Below, in pieces: positions 5,186 through 5,493 of a stretch of DNA of 5,493 nucleotides. Source of the DNA: an uncultured Lachnospiraceae bacterium (lineage in GTDB: Bacteria; Bacillota; Clostridia; Lachnospirales; Lachnospiraceae); NCBI GenBank assembly GCA_947565255.1, contig CANOFI010000167.1, positions 1 to 5,493 of the forward strand, written 5' to 3'. The notes below the pieces were generated by a model, which was not told the origin of the DNA, made no database searches, and saw nothing but the letters and a program-made list of their open reading frames with translations. Positions within the stretch are counted from its first letter, which is position 1; each line of letters opens with the position of its first letter. Both the position numbers and the translations under genes were made by a program.

Positions 5186-5493
5186 ATGATAATTGGATTT
5201 GTAATATGGAGTTTCTGCGCCGTTATTTTTTTAGGAATCGGCATCAGCTACCGCAATTCACAAAATGCAGCCGGCTTCTTTACCTTTACTAAGCCGCCGG
5301 ACGTAACAGATATTAGAAAATATAACCGAGCAGTATCAGCATTATGGCTTATTTCAGCAGCCCTGCTTGAAGCAGCCGGTATCCCTTTTTTGTTTCTGAA
5401 ACAAAATTCTCCGTTTTTTGTCCTGGTCGTTCTTTTTGTATTTCTTCTGTCAATACGTTTTTCCAGACACCAGAAACAGAATCCGGTAATTGC
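5186..5493 (+). CDS. small multi-pass membrane protein, 3' end outside window
   Basis: 102 codons are visible with no stop before the right edge. The protein begins MIIGFVIWSFCAVIFLGIGI, a membrane span at about 1-20, followed by a polar loop with GFFTFTKPPDV and DIRKYNRAVSALW (30-54), a second span at about 52-71, a short NSPFF turn, and a third span at about 76-90. It ends, as far as seen, in a basic tail (RFSRHQKQNP). The span-GFFT-KPP-KYN-span order resembles small uncharacterised membrane proteins that I recall as common in Lachnospiraceae; I cannot name a function and no enzymatic motif is visible. It has its own strong promoter and an unusually long leader. Probably only a few residues are missing. 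Confidence 0.8.
   Translation, partial: MIIGFVIWSFCAVIFLGIGISYRNSQNAAGFFTFTKPPDVTDIRKYNRAVSALWLISAALLEAAGIPFLFLKQNSPFFVLVVLFVFLLSIRFSRHQKQNPVI

Noticed and set aside
5023..5244. 73-codon minus-strand frame
   Set aside because: It runs antisense through the promoter, leader and start of the membrane protein gene, and shows no ribosome binding site or domain.
5080..5292. 70-codon plus-strand frame in the divergent region
   Set aside because: It has no ribosome binding site and overlaps, in another frame, the membrane protein start at 5186, which has GGAGG and clear membrane-span character.

Overview
The window looks like chromosomal DNA of a Gram-positive Clostridia member, most likely Lachnospiraceae. 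This rests on strong AAAGGAGG-type ribosome binding sites 6-9 nt before starts, sigma-A promoters with TGN-extended -10 elements, a mixed codon usage with AT-rich intergenic DNA, and the protein flavour. The genus call is inference. No mobile element, RNA gene or CRISPR array is visible.

Layout. (1) 1-860, plus strand: the C-terminal part of an ABC exporter whose membrane domain lies left of the window. (2) 844-2667, plus strand: a full-length ABC exporter (membrane domain plus ATPase) that overlaps the first by 17 bp. The two are paralogues and probably form a heterodimeric exporter. (3) 2668-2760: an AT-rich spacer with a weak hairpin and an extended -10 promoter. (4) 2761-3468, plus: a membrane-anchored coiled-coil protein with an M23/LytM-type domain that lacks the zinc ligands. 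(5) 3578-4024, plus: a bactofilin. (6) 4025-4269: a convergent intergenic region with an elaborate set of nested inverted repeats. (7) 4270-4848, minus: a beta-class carbonic anhydrase with its own well-formed promoter. (8) 4849-5185: a divergent regulatory region. (9) 5186 to the right edge, plus: the start of a small membrane protein, cut by the window end.

Functional reading. The most interesting unit is the LytM-like protein plus bactofilin pair. Bactofilins are cytoskeletal polymers that in several bacteria partner with M23 endopeptidases to control cell-wall shape. Here the partner keeps the membrane anchor, coiled coil and LytM fold but seems catalytically dead, which suggests a scaffold or regulator rather than an enzyme. 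The ABC pair, the carbonic anhydrase and the small membrane protein look like separate transcription units with no evident shared pathway.
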